Below the pieces are notes generated by a model. It searched no databases and was not told where the DNA came from. It saw only the letters and a program-made list of their open reading frames with translations. DNA of 64,000 nt from Xanthomonas nasturtii (lineage in GTDB: Bacteria; Pseudomonadota; Gammaproteobacteria; Xanthomonadales; Xanthomonadaceae), in contig NZ_LYMI01000016.1 of NCBI RefSeq assembly GCF_001660815.1, forward strand, positions 17,404 to 81,403. The letters run 5' to 3'. Positions 47,701 through 56,990 of the stretch are shown piece by piece. Position 1 is the stretch's first letter. The number at the start of each line of letters is the position of its first letter. The position numbers and the translations under genes are program-made.

Positions 47701-47848
47701 TTGCCTCTCCCCCGGCACTGGCCTGGTCGGATGCGGGCGTCGTAGGGGCCTCGTCCGTCTGCGCCTGTGCAGTGGTGGCGGCCACCAGTGCAGACATCAG
47801 GGCAAGACTCAGCGAGCTGGCGCGTGGCCAACGTGTGCAATTACTCAT
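44744..47848 (-). CDS. TonB-dependent outer-membrane receptor
   Basis: 1034 residues. A signal peptide ends at TTAQAQ. The TonB-box region is LDSVMVTGSRI. The plug domain (about residues 55-190) shows PANVVGREYIQGFGFTNVAD and GAPTYGSDAISGVSNILLR. The barrel ends in MLTLNHRF with terminal Phe. The large size and the extended N-terminus resemble the Xanthomonas receptors for plant or carbohydrate ligands, but no CUT locus enzyme is adjacent, so the ligand is unknown. Monocistronic by spacing. Confidence 0.93.
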   Translation of the reverse strand: MSNCTRWPRASSLSLALMSALVAATTAQAQTDEAPTTPASDQASAGGEAKQLDSVMVTGSRIARVGFDSLEPANVVGREYIQGFGFTNVADAMFIQPSFSAGASSQGDQSGYGAGVNFLGRFGLGSNRQLTLINGRRFVSSNPPTVFGPDGGGTQVDLNVVPTILIDQVETIGVGGAPTYGSDAISGVSNILLRKNYQGAEVRMGYGLTDRGDNERFNYSALLGSNFADGRGNVTIALDADNSQGVLNTARRFFRQGYSSRPNPSASAIAAFQPGRTPGNDGRVNPQTGFNTGANDGIPGRVLIRNRRISDMTWGGLLFPADGGTVRDASGQLRGFGGNEDQFVQFDRNGNLVSYNPGTNFGVSDASGGDGVDLTETSQIISDLDRKSVFALGNYDFNEHVSGFFEASFYSSTARELIDQNVYNAAGFGVGAVDGSGDQSGTLNFNINNPFLTEQNRQVLRNLGAEDFVLSRSSRDLALNNSGTDTNLWRAVFGLQGAFDAAGRNFTWEASVNHGEGNFDYYGTGLIQQNFINALNVTRNGAGQIVCDSTAAGTTADPACVPLNIFGEGVASSAARGYVTTPTHAEAQMKQTVFNANITGALLDLPGGELRFNTGYERRKEQGSFTPSEFERLGQGRSVPIQPASGEYTTNEYFGEIFAPLVNPDANIPGLHRLDVTGKIRRVENTVNGWFSAYTYGLQYEPVAGVQLRGNKTRSFRAPSIAELYTSQQPAFYFIPEPCSAAQIGSGPRPDVRARNCQAFFDYYSNVDPASFEEAPSSQLGSVSGNTRLQNEQAESWTAGIVLQPEWIKGLRIAADWYDIQITNSITTLTEADIASGCFDSDTFNVNDVPNANSFCSLITRNPQTGVANSIRTSYTNGPYTNFRGWTAEVNYRFDLADMNWGSGVVDLGFYGYFPKTLESAPAQDVPPDEAVGEINTSKRQFQWNARYMSTHWNLGLSANYTSGAVYDLNNTVETRDFAGIPSFTSYDANVGYALDSHTSLNLAALNVTDKLAAFPFVYDGLGRRYMLTLNHRF

Positions 47849-48311
47849 GGAATGGCTCTCTCCTCTAGCGGGCAGCGGTCATGTCGCAAAGGCATGATCA
47901 GCGGATGAATTCCTGGGATATGTTTACCCCTTGTTAATTCATGCACGGTTGTGATCGCTTTTGCAACGCCTCCGTCTGCATTTGCTACGTATTGGGCGCG
48001 CTGACTTCGTTTTATCGCCACCTAGCCTGCCAGGCGCAGTCGATGGCACAAGTTGAAGATGAAGTCAGCAGTTCCGGGCGAAGACGAGAGTCGCCGCCGT
48101 GGGCTCTCGCGAGTTGTAGACCGCAGGAGGGTTCGCGCAGCAGACCAAGCAGGTAGGTCTCGCGTGCTGCACAGATAACGAAAGGGGGGGGCGATTACGC
48201 AGCGCGCGGTGACCTCCTTCGATAATGGGAGGCCGTCGCTTACGGCTCGCCTGCGGCGCAAACGGGGATGGTGGCGCATTGCACGCCACCATTGGCCATC
48301 GCATGTGCTGG
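47849..48311. other. 463-bp gap upstream of the TonB-receptor gene
   Basis: It holds the receptor promoter region (an A/T-rich stretch near 47925-47945, TTTACCCCTTGTTAATTC) and the 3' side of the DUF2147 gene. No gene or RNA is recognised. Confidence 0.5.
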
Positions 48312-48761
48312 TTACTCACGCACCCAGGTCTGGGTACGGCCCAGCGCTTCGATGCCGACGTAGCCGCGCATCTGCAGCTTCTTGCCACCGTCGGTGAGGG
48401 TGATCTTGGACTTGTAGGTCTTGCCCTTGGCCGGGTCGAGCACCGAGCCGCCGCTCCACACCGCGGTGCCGTCGGGCTTGAGGCCCCACAGGATGGTCAT
48501 GCCCTTGATCGGCTTGCCCTTGAGCGCGCCATCGCACTTGTCGCAGACCGGGTTGGGCCCCTTGGCCGACTGCAAAATCTCGACCACCTTGCCGCTCAGC
48601 GTGCCATTGGCGGCCTGCTCGATCTGCACCACCGACTTGGGCTTGCCGGTTTCATCGTCGATGGTGGTCCAGCGGCCCACCGGCGAATCGGCGGCCTGCG
48701 CCATCAGCGAGGCAGCCGCCAGCGGCAATGCCAGCATCAGGGTCTTGAAAGTCTTGCGCAT
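48312..48761 (-). CDS. DUF2147 secreted protein
   Basis: 149 residues from the ATG at 48761, with GGGAGGGG ahead. A signal peptide ends ASLMAQA. The mature protein has GRWTTIDDETGKPKSVVQIE, CDKCDGALKGKPIKGMTI and the end LQMRGYVGIEALGRTQTWVR, the DUF2147 pattern of a small beta-barrel. It is periplasmic or outer-membrane-associated, of unknown role; some relatives are near stress or growth genes. Confidence 0.9.
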   Translation of the reverse strand: MRKTFKTLMLALPLAAASLMAQAADSPVGRWTTIDDETGKPKSVVQIEQAANGTLSGKVVEILQSAKGPNPVCDKCDGALKGKPIKGMTILWGLKPDGTAVWSGGSVLDPAKGKTYKSKITLTDGGKKLQMRGYVGIEALGRTQTWVRE

Positions 48762-49402
48762 GGTTCCCCTCCCAGGGATTGCTAGGGCCACCGTCGGCGG
48801 CCTGATCGCGAATGTATACCGTGGAGTATGGTGTGGGAAAGACGCAACGTTCAGTTTGAGGCAGCGCAGCGGGATGCCGGGGACGTTTGCTCCGCCGTCA
48901 GGCGCGTTCTTCCTTGCTGGATGACGATGCGAGAGACGTCCACTTCGCATTCGGGCCCACGTGAAAGGATTGTCGCAACATAGTCCTGGCTTGCTTGCGG
49001 AACGATGCTGCGACTCGCGGTACACAGCGGTGTGTTCACCGAGCAGCGGTTATCCATACAGCCACCTAGCGATGGCAACAGAGTGATCGGCTCGCCCGCA
49101 CGAAGATGCGCTTCGGTCACAAAGCGTCCTCCGCTGACAGCGACGGCGGGAATGCCGATCTCTTGCCCGGCACCCGTGCCGAACGGACGAGGCCGTGAGC
49201 TTGGTGCAATACCCGCGCCCTGTTGGTGCAGTTGTTGGTGGTCAGGCTTCGACGACGCTGCGGCGAGGCGACGCCACTTGATCGCTAGCGGCCGCGTCTT
49301 CCTTGGCTTAAGCCCCGCAGCCGACATTGCAAGCGTCGAGGTTAGGTTGTTCTAACCGTACGCGCTCCTTTCCTGCACGGGCGGCGACTGCTACAGCACG
49401 TT
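48762..49402. other. 641-bp stretch with one doubtful frame
   Basis: A minus-strand frame of 158 codons (48851-49327) crosses it. Its last 90 or so residues, from about AVAVSGGRFVTEAHLRAGEP onward, have plausible amino-acid make-up and lower third-position GC than the neighbours; the first 65 look like noise. No ribosome-binding site or family is seen, so it is not annotated as a gene. Confidence 0.4.
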
Positions 49403-49792
49403 CTAACCGACTTCGTACAATTCCAGCGGCAACGCATCCGGGTCGGCGAAGAAGGTGAATCGGCGGCCGGTGTATTCGTCGATACGGATGTCTTCGGTCA
49501 CCACGCCGTGTGTGTTGAGATGCGCGATGGCGGCATCCAGGTCTTCGACGCGAAACGCGAGATGACGCAGGCCGCGCGCTTCCGGGCGGCTGGGGCGCAA
49601 GGGCGCGTTGGGGAACGAGAACAGCTCGATTTGCCCGCCATCGGGCAGTGCCAGATCCAGCTTCCACGAATCGCGTGCCTGCCGGTAATGCTCGTCGATC
49701 ACGCGCAGGCCCAGAATCTCGCAATAGAACTGCTTGGACACTGCGTAGTCGCCCGCGATGATCGCCACGTGGTGGATGCCGGCAAGCATCAT
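49403..49792 (-). CDS. Glyoxalase/VOC family protein (YaeR-like)
   Basis: 129 residues from the ATG at 49792, the same length as E. coli YaeR, so the longer start at 49846 is not used. It opens MMLAGIHHVAIIAGDYAVSK with metal-ligand His, then YRQARDSWKLDLALPDGG, ARGLRHLAFRVEDLDAA and RRFTFFADPDALPLELYEV with a likely late Glu ligand. Members are single-domain VOC metalloproteins; the substrate is unknown. Confidence 0.88.
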   Translation of the reverse strand: MMLAGIHHVAIIAGDYAVSKQFYCEILGLRVIDEHYRQARDSWKLDLALPDGGQIELFSFPNAPLRPSRPEARGLRHLAFRVEDLDAAIAHLNTHGVVTEDIRIDEYTGRRFTFFADPDALPLELYEVG

Positions 49793-50164
49793 GCCGCGCT
49801 CCGAAGAAGCGCTGTCGGCAGGCTCGATGCCGACGTGTTCGGCCACGTGCCGCGCGTGCAGCGCATGCGCGCGTGCGCGACTGAAAGCGCAGCGCGGTCA
49901 GCGATGTCCGTGCAGGTTGCGCTGTGCGCAGTTGGCACGTGCCCGGGCAAGCCCGCGGCAACAAGGCTGCGTGTGGATGTCTGCAACGCTGGATGGCGAT
50001 GGTGTGGCATGGGGATGGCCGGCAAGAACCACCCATCAGCATAACGGTCCGCTGGTGAGCGGCAGGCCAGTGCGTGGCAGGTCATGCGTCACAGCTCGCC
50101 TGCCTGTGGCTGGGCTCGCCTGTGCGCGCATGGCAGGATGGAGTTCCTCCGATCAAACATACCC
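49793..50164. other. 372-bp gap before the mmuPM operon
   Basis: It should contain the mmuP promoter. No SAM-type riboswitch fold or operator could be recognised by eye. Confidence 0.4.
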
Positions 50165-51562
50165 ATGCCCGAGCCCGCGTCCACCACCGCACCGCAGTTC
50201 CAGCGCAGCATGCAGGTGCGCCACCTGGTGATGCTGTCGCTGGGCGGCGTGATCGGCACCGGCTTGTTCTTCAACACCGGCTACATCATCGCCAGCACCG
50301 GCGCGCTGGGCACAGTGATCGCCTACCTGATCGGTGCGCTGGTGGTGTATCTGGTGATGCAATGCCTGGGCGAGTTGGCGGTGGCGATGCCGCAGACCGG
50401 CGCCTTCCATGTGTATGCCGCGCGTTACCTGGGGCCGGCGACAGGTTATGTGGTGGCATGGCTGTACTGGCTGACCTGGACGGTGGCGCTGGGATCGAGC
50501 CTGACCGCAGCGGCGTTCTGCATGCAGTACTGGTTTCCGCATAGCCCGGCGTGGCCGTGGTGCCTGCTGTTTTGCGCGCTGATCTTTGGCTTGAACACGG
50601 TGTCGGCGCGCTGGTTTGCCGAAGGCGAGTTCTGGTTCTCGTTGATCAAGGTGATCACCATCCTGGTGTTCATCGTGCTGGGTGGTGCGGCGGTGATCGG
50701 CGTGCTGCCGTTGGCCGATGGCTCGTCCGCACCCGGGCTACGGCATCTGCGTGCCGAGGGCTGGTTTGCGCACGGCACGCTGCCGATCCTGATGACGATG
50801 GTGGCGGTGAATTTCGCGTTTTCCGGCACCGAGTTGATCGGTGTGGCCGCCGGCGAAACCGCGCAGCCGGCGCGCGCGATTCCGTTGGCGATCCGCACTA
50901 CGCTGGTGCGGTTGGTGGTGTTGTTCGTGGGCACCGTACTGGTGCTGGCGGCGCTGCTTCCCGCCGAACAGGCGGCAGTGGAGACCAGCCCGTTCGTGCG
51001 CGCATTCGAACTGTTGGGCATCCCTTACGCAGCGGATATCTTGAACGCAGTGATCCTTGCCGCAATCCTGTCGGCGGCCAATTCCGGCCTGTACGCGGCC
51101 GCGCGCATGCTGTGGTCGTTGGCCAACGAAGGCACCTTGCCGGCGGGCCTGGCGCGTTTGACAGGCCGCGGCATTCCGCTGCGCGCGGTCTCGCTGAGCA
51201 TGCTGGGTGGCTTGCTGGCGCTGTTGACCGGCGTGTATGCGGCCGACACCGTGTTCGTTGCGATCTCGGCAGTCTCGGGGTTTGCGGTGGTGGTGGTGTG
51301 GTTGAGCATCTGCGCTGCGCACTACCGCTTTCGTCGCCAGCTGTTGCGCGATGGCAGTGCGCTGGAAACGCTGGCGTATCGCGCGCCGTGGTATCCGTGG
51401 ACGCCGATCCTGGGGTTTACGCTGTGTCTGCTGGCCTGTGCCGGCCTGGCATTCGATCCGCAGCAGCGCATCGCGTTGTGGTGCGGCATTCCGTTCGTGG
51501 CGCTGTGCTACGGCGCTTACGCATTCACCCAATGGCTTGCGGCCCGGAGACTGCACGCATGA
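50165..51562 (+). CDS. mmuP: S-methylmethionine/amino-acid permease
   Basis: 465 residues from the ATG at 50165 (an ATG nine codons upstream is also possible). It is an APC-family transporter with 12 helices and the substrate-site loop [20 protein letters not shown] at helix 1, then [20 protein letters not shown] and [20 protein letters not shown] at helix 6. The stop overlaps the start of the homocysteine methyltransferase gene, and this pairing identifies it as the S-methylmethionine permease. Confidence 0.88.
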   Translation: MPEPASTTAPQFQRSMQVRHLVMLSLGGVIGTGLFFNTGYIIASTGALGTVIAYLIGALVVYLVMQCLGELAVAMPQTGAFHVYAARYLGPATGYVVAWLYWLTWTVALGSSLTAAAFCMQYWFPHSPAWPWCLLFCALIFGLNTVSARWFAEGEFWFSLIKVITILVFIVLGGAAVIGVLPLADGSSAPGLRHLRAEGWFAHGTLPILMTMVAVNFAFSGTELIGVAAGETAQPARAIPLAIRTTLVRLVVLFVGTVLVLAALLPAEQAAVETSPFVRAFELLGIPYAADILNAVILAAILSAANSGLYAAARMLWSLANEGTLPAGLARLTGRGIPLRAVSLSMLGGLLALLTGVYAADTVFVAISAVSGFAVVVVWLSICAAHYRFRRQLLRDGSALETLAYRAPWYPWTPILGFTLCLLACAGLAFDPQQRIALWCGIPFVALCYGAYAFTQWLAARRLHA

Positions 51563-52524
51563 CGATTCTTCCACGTCGGCCGCGCGCCGATGCGCCTTTC
51601 AGCCAGGCGTTGCAGCACGACGGTTATGTGCTGCTGGATGGCGCACTGGCCACCGAGCTGGAACAGCGCGGCTGCGATCTCAACGATGCGCTGTGGTCGG
51701 CGCGCGTGCTGATGGAGCAGCCGGAGTTGATCTATCAGGTGCATCGCGATTACTTCGCTGCCGGCGCGCAATGCGCGATCACCGCCAGTTATCAGGCCAC
51801 CCCGTTGGGGTTCGCAGCGCGCGGGCTGGATCTGGCGCAGGCGCAGGCGTTGATCGCACGCAGTGTGGCGCTGGCGCTGCAGGCGCGTGCCGATCATCTG
51901 CAGGCGCAGCCGCAGGCCGGGCCGTTGTGGGTGGCAGGCTCGGTGGGGCCGTATGGCGCGTATCTGGCCGATGGCTCGGAATATCGCGGCGACTACGTGC
52001 TGCCGGTCGAGCAACTGATGGACTTCCATCGCCCGCGCATCGCTGCCTTGGCTGAGGCCGGGGTGGATCTGCTGGCCTGCGAAACGCTGCCGTCGGCGAG
52101 CGAAATCGTGGCATTGCGGCAATTGCTGGAAGAGGAATTTCCGCAGCTGCACGCGTGGTTTTCCTTCACCCTGCGCGATGCGGCGCACCTGAGCGATGGC
52201 ACGCCGCTGGCGCAGGTGGTGCCCGCCCTGGATGCCTGCGCGCAGGTAGTCGCGGTCGGCATCAACTGTATTGCGCTGGACCAGGTGACGGCGGCATTGC
52301 ACAGCCTGTCGGCGCTGACCGCATTGCCAATGGTGGTGTACCCCAATTCCGGCGAGCACTACGACGCCACAGACAAGCGCTGGCATGCCGGCCATGGGGC
52401 GGCGCTGACGTTGGCCGACCAGCATGCGCAGTGGCTGGCTGCCGGCGCGCGCCTGATCGGTGGCTGCTGCCGCACCACGCCGCGCGATATCGCCGCACTG
52501 GCGGCCGCGCGTGCGGTGGACTGA
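51559..52524 (+). CDS. mmuM: Homocysteine S-methyltransferase (S-methylmethionine-dependent)
   Basis: 321 residues, overlapping mmuP by 4 bp. The zinc ligands are Cys237 in GINCIALD and Cys303-Cys304 in IGGCCRTTP. Opening [19 protein letters not shown] and core [16 protein letters not shown] match MmuM. It moves a methyl group from S-methylmethionine to homocysteine to give two methionines. S-methylmethionine is abundant in plants, so the pair would let a plant-associated bacterium use it as a methionine source. Confidence 0.93.
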   Translation: MTILPRRPRADAPFSQALQHDGYVLLDGALATELEQRGCDLNDALWSARVLMEQPELIYQVHRDYFAAGAQCAITASYQATPLGFAARGLDLAQAQALIARSVALALQARADHLQAQPQAGPLWVAGSVGPYGAYLADGSEYRGDYVLPVEQLMDFHRPRIAALAEAGVDLLACETLPSASEIVALRQLLEEEFPQLHAWFSFTLRDAAHLSDGTPLAQVVPALDACAQVVAVGINCIALDQVTAALHSLSALTALPMVVYPNSGEHYDATDKRWHAGHGAALTLADQHAQWLAAGARLIGGCCRTTPRDIAALAAARAVD

Positions 52525-52712
52525 ACGTGTCCAACAACGCGTACGCGTGACGCTTACCACACCCAGCCTGCATGGCCGGGGCCATGTCCGCCGAAGACAG
52601 CCTGTGAGGCGATGCGGGCTAGCGCAACCTCGCAAGGCTTGCGCCCGCCTCAACGCATCGCCGCCCGGCGCCTGACCGCGTTCGCGCCTTCTACCGGGCG
52701 CGAGCGCTCGGC

Positions 52713-54662
52713 TTACCCCTTCTGCGTTGCGATCCAGCGCTGGATCTTGTCCTGCAGGATATCCAGCGGCACCGAGCCGTCCTTGAGCACTTCGGTATGG
52801 AAGGCGCGCACGTCGAAGCGCGGCCCCAGCTCGCGCTGCGCCTGCTCGCGCAACTGCGCGATCTTCATTTCGCCCACCTTGTAGGCCAGCGCCTGGCCGG
52901 GGATGGCCATGTAGCGGTCCACCTCCGCCTCGGCGTCGGTGCGGGTCATGGCCGAGTTGTCGAGGATGTAGTCGATGGCCTGGGTGCGGGTCCAGCCCTT
53001 GCTGTGGAGGCCAGTGTCGGTAACCAGCCGAATCGAGCGCCACAACGCATTCTGCAGATAGCCGTAGGTGTTGTACGGGTCCTGATACAGCCCCAGCTCG
53101 CGACCCAGCGATTCGGCGTACAGCCCCCAGCCCTCGATGTAGGCGGTCTCGCCTCCGAGGCGTCGGAACTTGGGCAGGTCGGTCAGTTGCTGCTGCAGCC
53201 CGAGCTGGTAGTGATGGCCGGGAATCGCTTCGTGCAGGTACAGGCTCTCCGCTTCCCAGGTCTTGCGCGACGGCAGGTCGGAGGTGTTGACGTAGAAGAT
53301 GCCCGGCGTGCCGCCATTGCTGCCATTCGCACTGGGGCGCATGTACGAGCCGCTGGCAGCCGCTTGCGCCCGCTGCGGTTCCACCGCGCGCACTTCCAGC
53401 GGCGGCATGTCCTGGATGTTGAACAGCCGCGGCACTGCGCCTTGCACGCGGCCCTGCAGGCCGCGGTAATACCCCACCAGCTCGGTGTCGCTGCGGAAGC
53501 TGAAGCGCTTGTCGGTCTGCATGAACTTGTAGAACTTGGGCAGGTTGCCGCGGAACTTGACCTGCTTGGCCAGCGCGGCGATCTCGCCCTGCAGCCGCGC
53601 GACCTCGTCCAGCCCGATCTGGTGGATCTGCTCCGGGCTCAGATCGGACGTGGTGCTCTGCCGCACGTCGTAGGCATACCACGCCGCACCATTGGGCAGC
53701 GCCGCCAGGCCGTCGGCATCGCGGCAGGCGGGCAGGTATTCGGTGGCGATGAAGCCACGCAGCGCCCGGTAGGCCGGCAGGATGCGCACCTCGATCAGCC
53801 GCTTGTACTCGGCGGTGATGCGCTGCTTGTCGGCCTCGGACATGTCGGCCGGCAGGTTGCGCACCGGGCCCCAGAACAGGCTGTCTTCGGCATTGCGCGC
53901 AATGATCGCGTCCAGCTGCGGCAGCACCTTCTGCATCAGGACCTTGGGCTGCACCACGCCTGCCTGCATGCCGGCGCGCATGTTGGCGATGGCCTGGTCG
54001 AACAGGTCGGGAATGCCCAGCGCACGCCGCGACCAGTTGTCGTAATCCTTGACCGTCTTGAACGGTTGCGCGCCGGTGCCCGAGCCCAGCACTACCGCGA
54101 TGCTGGCGATGTTGTAGAACTGGTTGATCGGCAGCATCCAGCTGGGGAACTGCTCTGCGGCCAGCGCACTGCGCGCATCGCGCACGAAGATCTGGTAGCT
54201 GAGCAGGTCCTGCCCGCTCAGGCCGTCCGGCCCCAGCGCCTCGGCCTTGCCCAGCCACAGCACGGTGAAATCGTGCGACTGCTGGCGGAACGCCGGCGAC
54301 AGGAAGTTGGGCAACTCGTCGTTGTAGCGGCTCTCGCCCTGGAAGGTGGCCTGCAGCGGATTGAGCTTGAGCGAGGCGTCCCAGTACTGGTCGTAGAGCA
54401 GGTTGAGCTGCTGCGCCTTGGTCAGCACCACCGGGGCAACGACCGGGCGTGGGCGCGCCTTGGCTGCCTTGCTGCCCTTGGCGGTTCTGGACGCCTTGGC
54501 CGCAGGCTTGGTGGTCTTCTTGGCTTTGCTCGCCTTCGCGCGCGTTTGCGTGGTCTGTGCCTTGGCGGTCTTCTTCTTGGCCGCATCGGCGGGCGCTGCC
54601 ACTGACAGGCTCAACACAGCGGCGAGGGCCAGCGACAGCAGGCGGGAAAAGCTGAGGGGCAT
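52713..54662 (-). CDS. DUF885 exported peptidase-like protein
   Basis: 649 residues from the ATG at 54662, with CCGGAG at a good distance. A signal peptide ends APADA, followed by a Lys/Ala-rich low-complexity linker (residues 25-70). The DUF885 domain carries the zinc motif YLHEAIPGHHYQLGL (residues 475-489) and a downstream Glu in TAYIEGWGLYAESLG. The family is a gluzincin-like group, periplasmic here by its signal, and substrates are unknown. The gene stands alone. Confidence 0.88.
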   Translation of the reverse strand: MPLSFSRLLSLALAAVLSLSVAAPADAAKKKTAKAQTTQTRAKASKAKKTTKPAAKASRTAKGSKAAKARPRPVVAPVVLTKAQQLNLLYDQYWDASLKLNPLQATFQGESRYNDELPNFLSPAFRQQSHDFTVLWLGKAEALGPDGLSGQDLLSYQIFVRDARSALAAEQFPSWMLPINQFYNIASIAVVLGSGTGAQPFKTVKDYDNWSRRALGIPDLFDQAIANMRAGMQAGVVQPKVLMQKVLPQLDAIIARNAEDSLFWGPVRNLPADMSEADKQRITAEYKRLIEVRILPAYRALRGFIATEYLPACRDADGLAALPNGAAWYAYDVRQSTTSDLSPEQIHQIGLDEVARLQGEIAALAKQVKFRGNLPKFYKFMQTDKRFSFRSDTELVGYYRGLQGRVQGAVPRLFNIQDMPPLEVRAVEPQRAQAAASGSYMRPSANGSNGGTPGIFYVNTSDLPSRKTWEAESLYLHEAIPGHHYQLGLQQQLTDLPKFRRLGGETAYIEGWGLYAESLGRELGLYQDPYNTYGYLQNALWRSIRLVTDTGLHSKGWTRTQAIDYILDNSAMTRTDAEAEVDRYMAIPGQALAYKVGEMKIAQLREQAQRELGPRFDVRAFHTEVLKDGSVPLDILQDKIQRWIATQKG

Positions 54663-54932
54663 TACCGGCTCCGGAAACAAGCGAGCGGGGAGCTTGCCCG
54701 ATCTGCACGGTTACGGCCACCCACTGCGGTCATACCGCCTATCGGCAATTCATGCGGCGCATGGGCGCGGACCGCGCTGCCCTGGCGTGGTGCGCTGCGG
54801 CATTGGTAGGGAATGTCGCATTCGACCACAGCGCAAGGTGCGCATGTCTGTCATGCGAGGGTAAGTACCACTGATGGTGAGGCGTTGCTGCGGCGATGCA
54901 CCGGCGCGATGACTCGGCTAGACGCGGCCCGG

Positions 54933-55709
54933 TCACTCCGCGGCGGCTTCTTCGCGCAGTTGCTCTGCACGCTCGGCGCCCAGATACGCGCTGATGCCGC
55001 GCCGCGCCAGATACAGCAGCGGGATCAGTGCAATGGCAAAGCCCATCTTGTAGACATAGTTGAGTGTGCTCACCGCCAGGAACTGGTCGATGGACCAATG
55101 CTGCGGGCCGAGCACGAAGGCGATATAGATCACCACGAAGCTGTCCACCAGCTGCGACACCGCAGTGGAGCCGGTGGCGCGCAGCCACACGTGTTTTTCG
55201 CCGGTGACGCGGCGGATCCGGTGGAACACCGAGACATCGATCAACTGGCCGAACAGGAACGCCACCAGCGAGCCGCCGATGGTCCACAGCCCTTGCCCGA
55301 ATACCGCCGCGAATGCAGCCTGGTAATCGGGAACACCCTGGCTCTGCGCCGCAGTCACCCACCAACCGGCCGGTGCCAGCGCGATGGCCGCGAACGCGAA
55401 CGCGAAGCCATAGCCGATCAACGCCACCGCCACCCACGAGATGAAACGCACCCCGCGGCTGCCGAAGAACTCGTTGATGGTGTCGGTCATGATGAACACC
55501 ACCGGCCACAGCAAGGTGCCGGCGGTGAAGCTGAGCGAGCCGCTCTGGCCGAACAGGTTCCAGTTCAACGGCGCGATGCCGAGCGTGTCTTCCAGCGCGA
55601 AGATCTTGACGCCGATGAACTCGGCCAGCGCTGCGTTGACGCAAAAGAACGCCGCCAAGGCAATGAACAGGCGGACCGCACGATCGTCGAGGGTACGCGC
55701 CTGTTTCAT
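54933..55709 (-). CDS. yhhQ: Queuosine precursor transporter (YhhQ/VUT family)
   Basis: 258 residues with six to seven helices. Family stretches: IALAAFFCVNAALAEFIGVK, VVFIMTDTINEFFGSRGVRF, GSLVAFLFGQLIDVSVFH and AVSQLVDSFVVIYIAF. It takes up queuosine precursors (preQ0/preQ1) for tRNA modification. It lies 5 bp from the stop-start region of the DUF502 gene upstream, on the same strand. Confidence 0.9.
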   Translation of the reverse strand: MKQARTLDDRAVRLFIALAAFFCVNAALAEFIGVKIFALEDTLGIAPLNWNLFGQSGSLSFTAGTLLWPVVFIMTDTINEFFGSRGVRFISWVAVALIGYGFAFAFAAIALAPAGWWVTAAQSQGVPDYQAAFAAVFGQGLWTIGGSLVAFLFGQLIDVSVFHRIRRVTGEKHVWLRATGSTAVSQLVDSFVVIYIAFVLGPQHWSIDQFLAVSTLNYVYKMGFAIALIPLLYLARRGISAYLGAERAEQLREEAAAE

Positions 55710-55713
55710 GGTC

Positions 55714-56388
55714 TCAGCGATCCGCAGTCCGGGTGAAGGGAACCGATTCGGGCGCCACGGCGCCGCCGGAGATGATGAAGCTCATTGCCTGATCCACGCT
55801 CCAGTCGGTGGGCGTGAGCAGTTCCACCGGCACGATCTCCAGATAGCCGGAGGTGGGGTTCGGCGTGGTCGGCACATACACTGCCGCCAGCTCGCGTCCG
55901 GTGCCCTGTTCCTTGATCACGCGGGTGACCAAACCGACTGACTTCATGTCGCGATGCGGGAAGTCAATCAGCACCACGCGTTGGGTACTGCCGGGCTGGG
56001 TCTGCAGGATGTCGAGCAGCTTGCGCGCGCTGTCGTAGACCACGCTGGCCAGCGGAATGCGCCGCATGATCGCCTCGAACCAGCGCAACAGGCGCTGGCC
56101 GATCACGCGCCGGCTCAGGATGCCGACAAACAGGATGGCGGCCACCGTGGCGATCAATGCGATGGTGTTCTGCACCCACAGCGCCTTGATCCAGCCCAGA
56201 TAATCGGGGAACGAGGCCGCGATGCGCTCGGACAGCGGCACCACCCACGGGCTGCTGATCCCGGAAAGCAGCGAGAAAACGAACTTCACCACCACCCAGG
56301 TCAACCAGACCGGCAGCAGGGTGAGCAACCCGGTCAAAAAGACCCGTTGCAGGGAGGGGCGTGCGTGCGGAGTAGGGGATTCGGACAT
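55714..56388 (-). CDS. DUF502 membrane protein
   Basis: 224 residues from the ATG at 56388. Two helices, VFLTGLLTLLPVWLTWVVVK and TIALIATVAAILFVGILS, then a soluble domain with VVLIDFPHRDMKSVGLVTRV and VYVPTTPNPTSGYLEIVP, the DUF502 signature. Function unknown. Its stop is 4 bp before the yhhQ start, so an operon is likely. Confidence 0.9.
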   Translation of the reverse strand: MSESPTPHARPSLQRVFLTGLLTLLPVWLTWVVVKFVFSLLSGISSPWVVPLSERIAASFPDYLGWIKALWVQNTIALIATVAAILFVGILSRRVIGQRLLRWFEAIMRRIPLASVVYDSARKLLDILQTQPGSTQRVVLIDFPHRDMKSVGLVTRVIKEQGTGRELAAVYVPTTPNPTSGYLEIVPVELLTPTDWSVDQAMSFIISGGAVAPESVPFTRTADR

Positions 56389-56531
56389 CTGCGCATTGTA
56401 GGCACTCGGCCGCGTCCGGTGGAGGTGGGGCGGGGATGTGGGATTGCGCATTCGGGATTGGTAACAGCGGCTGGCTGTGCGTGGAGCTGCTGCAACTCAG
56501 GCGATCGTGCGTCAATGGCAACGGCAACTGC

Positions 56532-56690
56532 AGTGGCACAGACGGCGGCACAGGCGCGCAGACAACAGGCACCGAGACCTGCACCGAGACCGAGACAGGC
56601 CCGGGCACCGACACAGGCAAAGGCACAGGCAAAGGCGCGGCCAAAGGCACCGACAAAGGCAGCGACAAAGGCACCGAGACAGGCTGCGGA
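56532..56690. repeat. Degenerate hexanucleotide tandem repeat
   Basis: About 26 units of a hexamer near GGCACC/GGCAAA with drift (GACACA, GAGACC, GCGACA). Read on the plus strand it gives Gly-Thr-Asp/Glu-Lys repeats, and on the minus strand Cys/Ala/Val/Phe repeats. The pure, imperfect hexamer period without a start codon signal argues for a non-coding tandem array. Confidence 0.75.
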
Positions 56691-56698
56691 ACACCTCC

Positions 56699-56745
56699 CT
56701 TCTCCCACCGGGAGAAGGTGGCGCGCAGCGCCGGATGAGGGTACG
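56699..56745. repeat. Copy of the dispersed CTTCTCCC / GGATGAGGGTACG element
   Basis: CTTCTCCCACCGGGAGAAGG (56699-56718) and GGATGAGGGTACG match the copies at 42275-42334 and 42415-42473; the middle differs (GGCGCGCAGCGCC). Confidence 0.8.
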
Positions 56746-56990
56746 TCCGCCACGGCTGCCTGAGTGAGCAGCCTCGGCGCTCTTCGTCCCACCGCAAGAG
56801 CGGAACTCCAAGCATGTCATCTACCTGGCGGGGCTTGTGTCCAAGCCGTACGCAGCTCTCACGCATCAGCTGCCGATGTATTTGCATCCTGAAACAACGC
56901 GGTGCCCACGCGACGACGCGCATTCGCTTGCCCATCGCATGCACGCGCCAGTGGCCTAAGATGCGCCACTACGCATGGAAGGTTGATCGG

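Larger units (their letters stand above)
56389..56990. other. 602-bp gap with tandem and dispersed repeats
   Basis: It contains the hexamer tract at 56532-56690 and a copy of the dispersed element at 56699-56745 (both listed separately). No gene is seen; the plus-strand Gly/Thr/Lys-rich frame through the tract is a repeat artefact. Confidence 0.6.

Noticed and set aside
49793..50164. Possible SAM-sensing riboswitch before mmuP
   Set aside because: No conserved core or paired elements could be identified by eye; a covariance-model search would be required to claim one.
52797..54605. Plus-strand 602-codon open frame
   Set aside because: It is antisense to the DUF885 gene, which has a signal peptide and HEAIPGHH motif. 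The plus frame has no recognisable domain.
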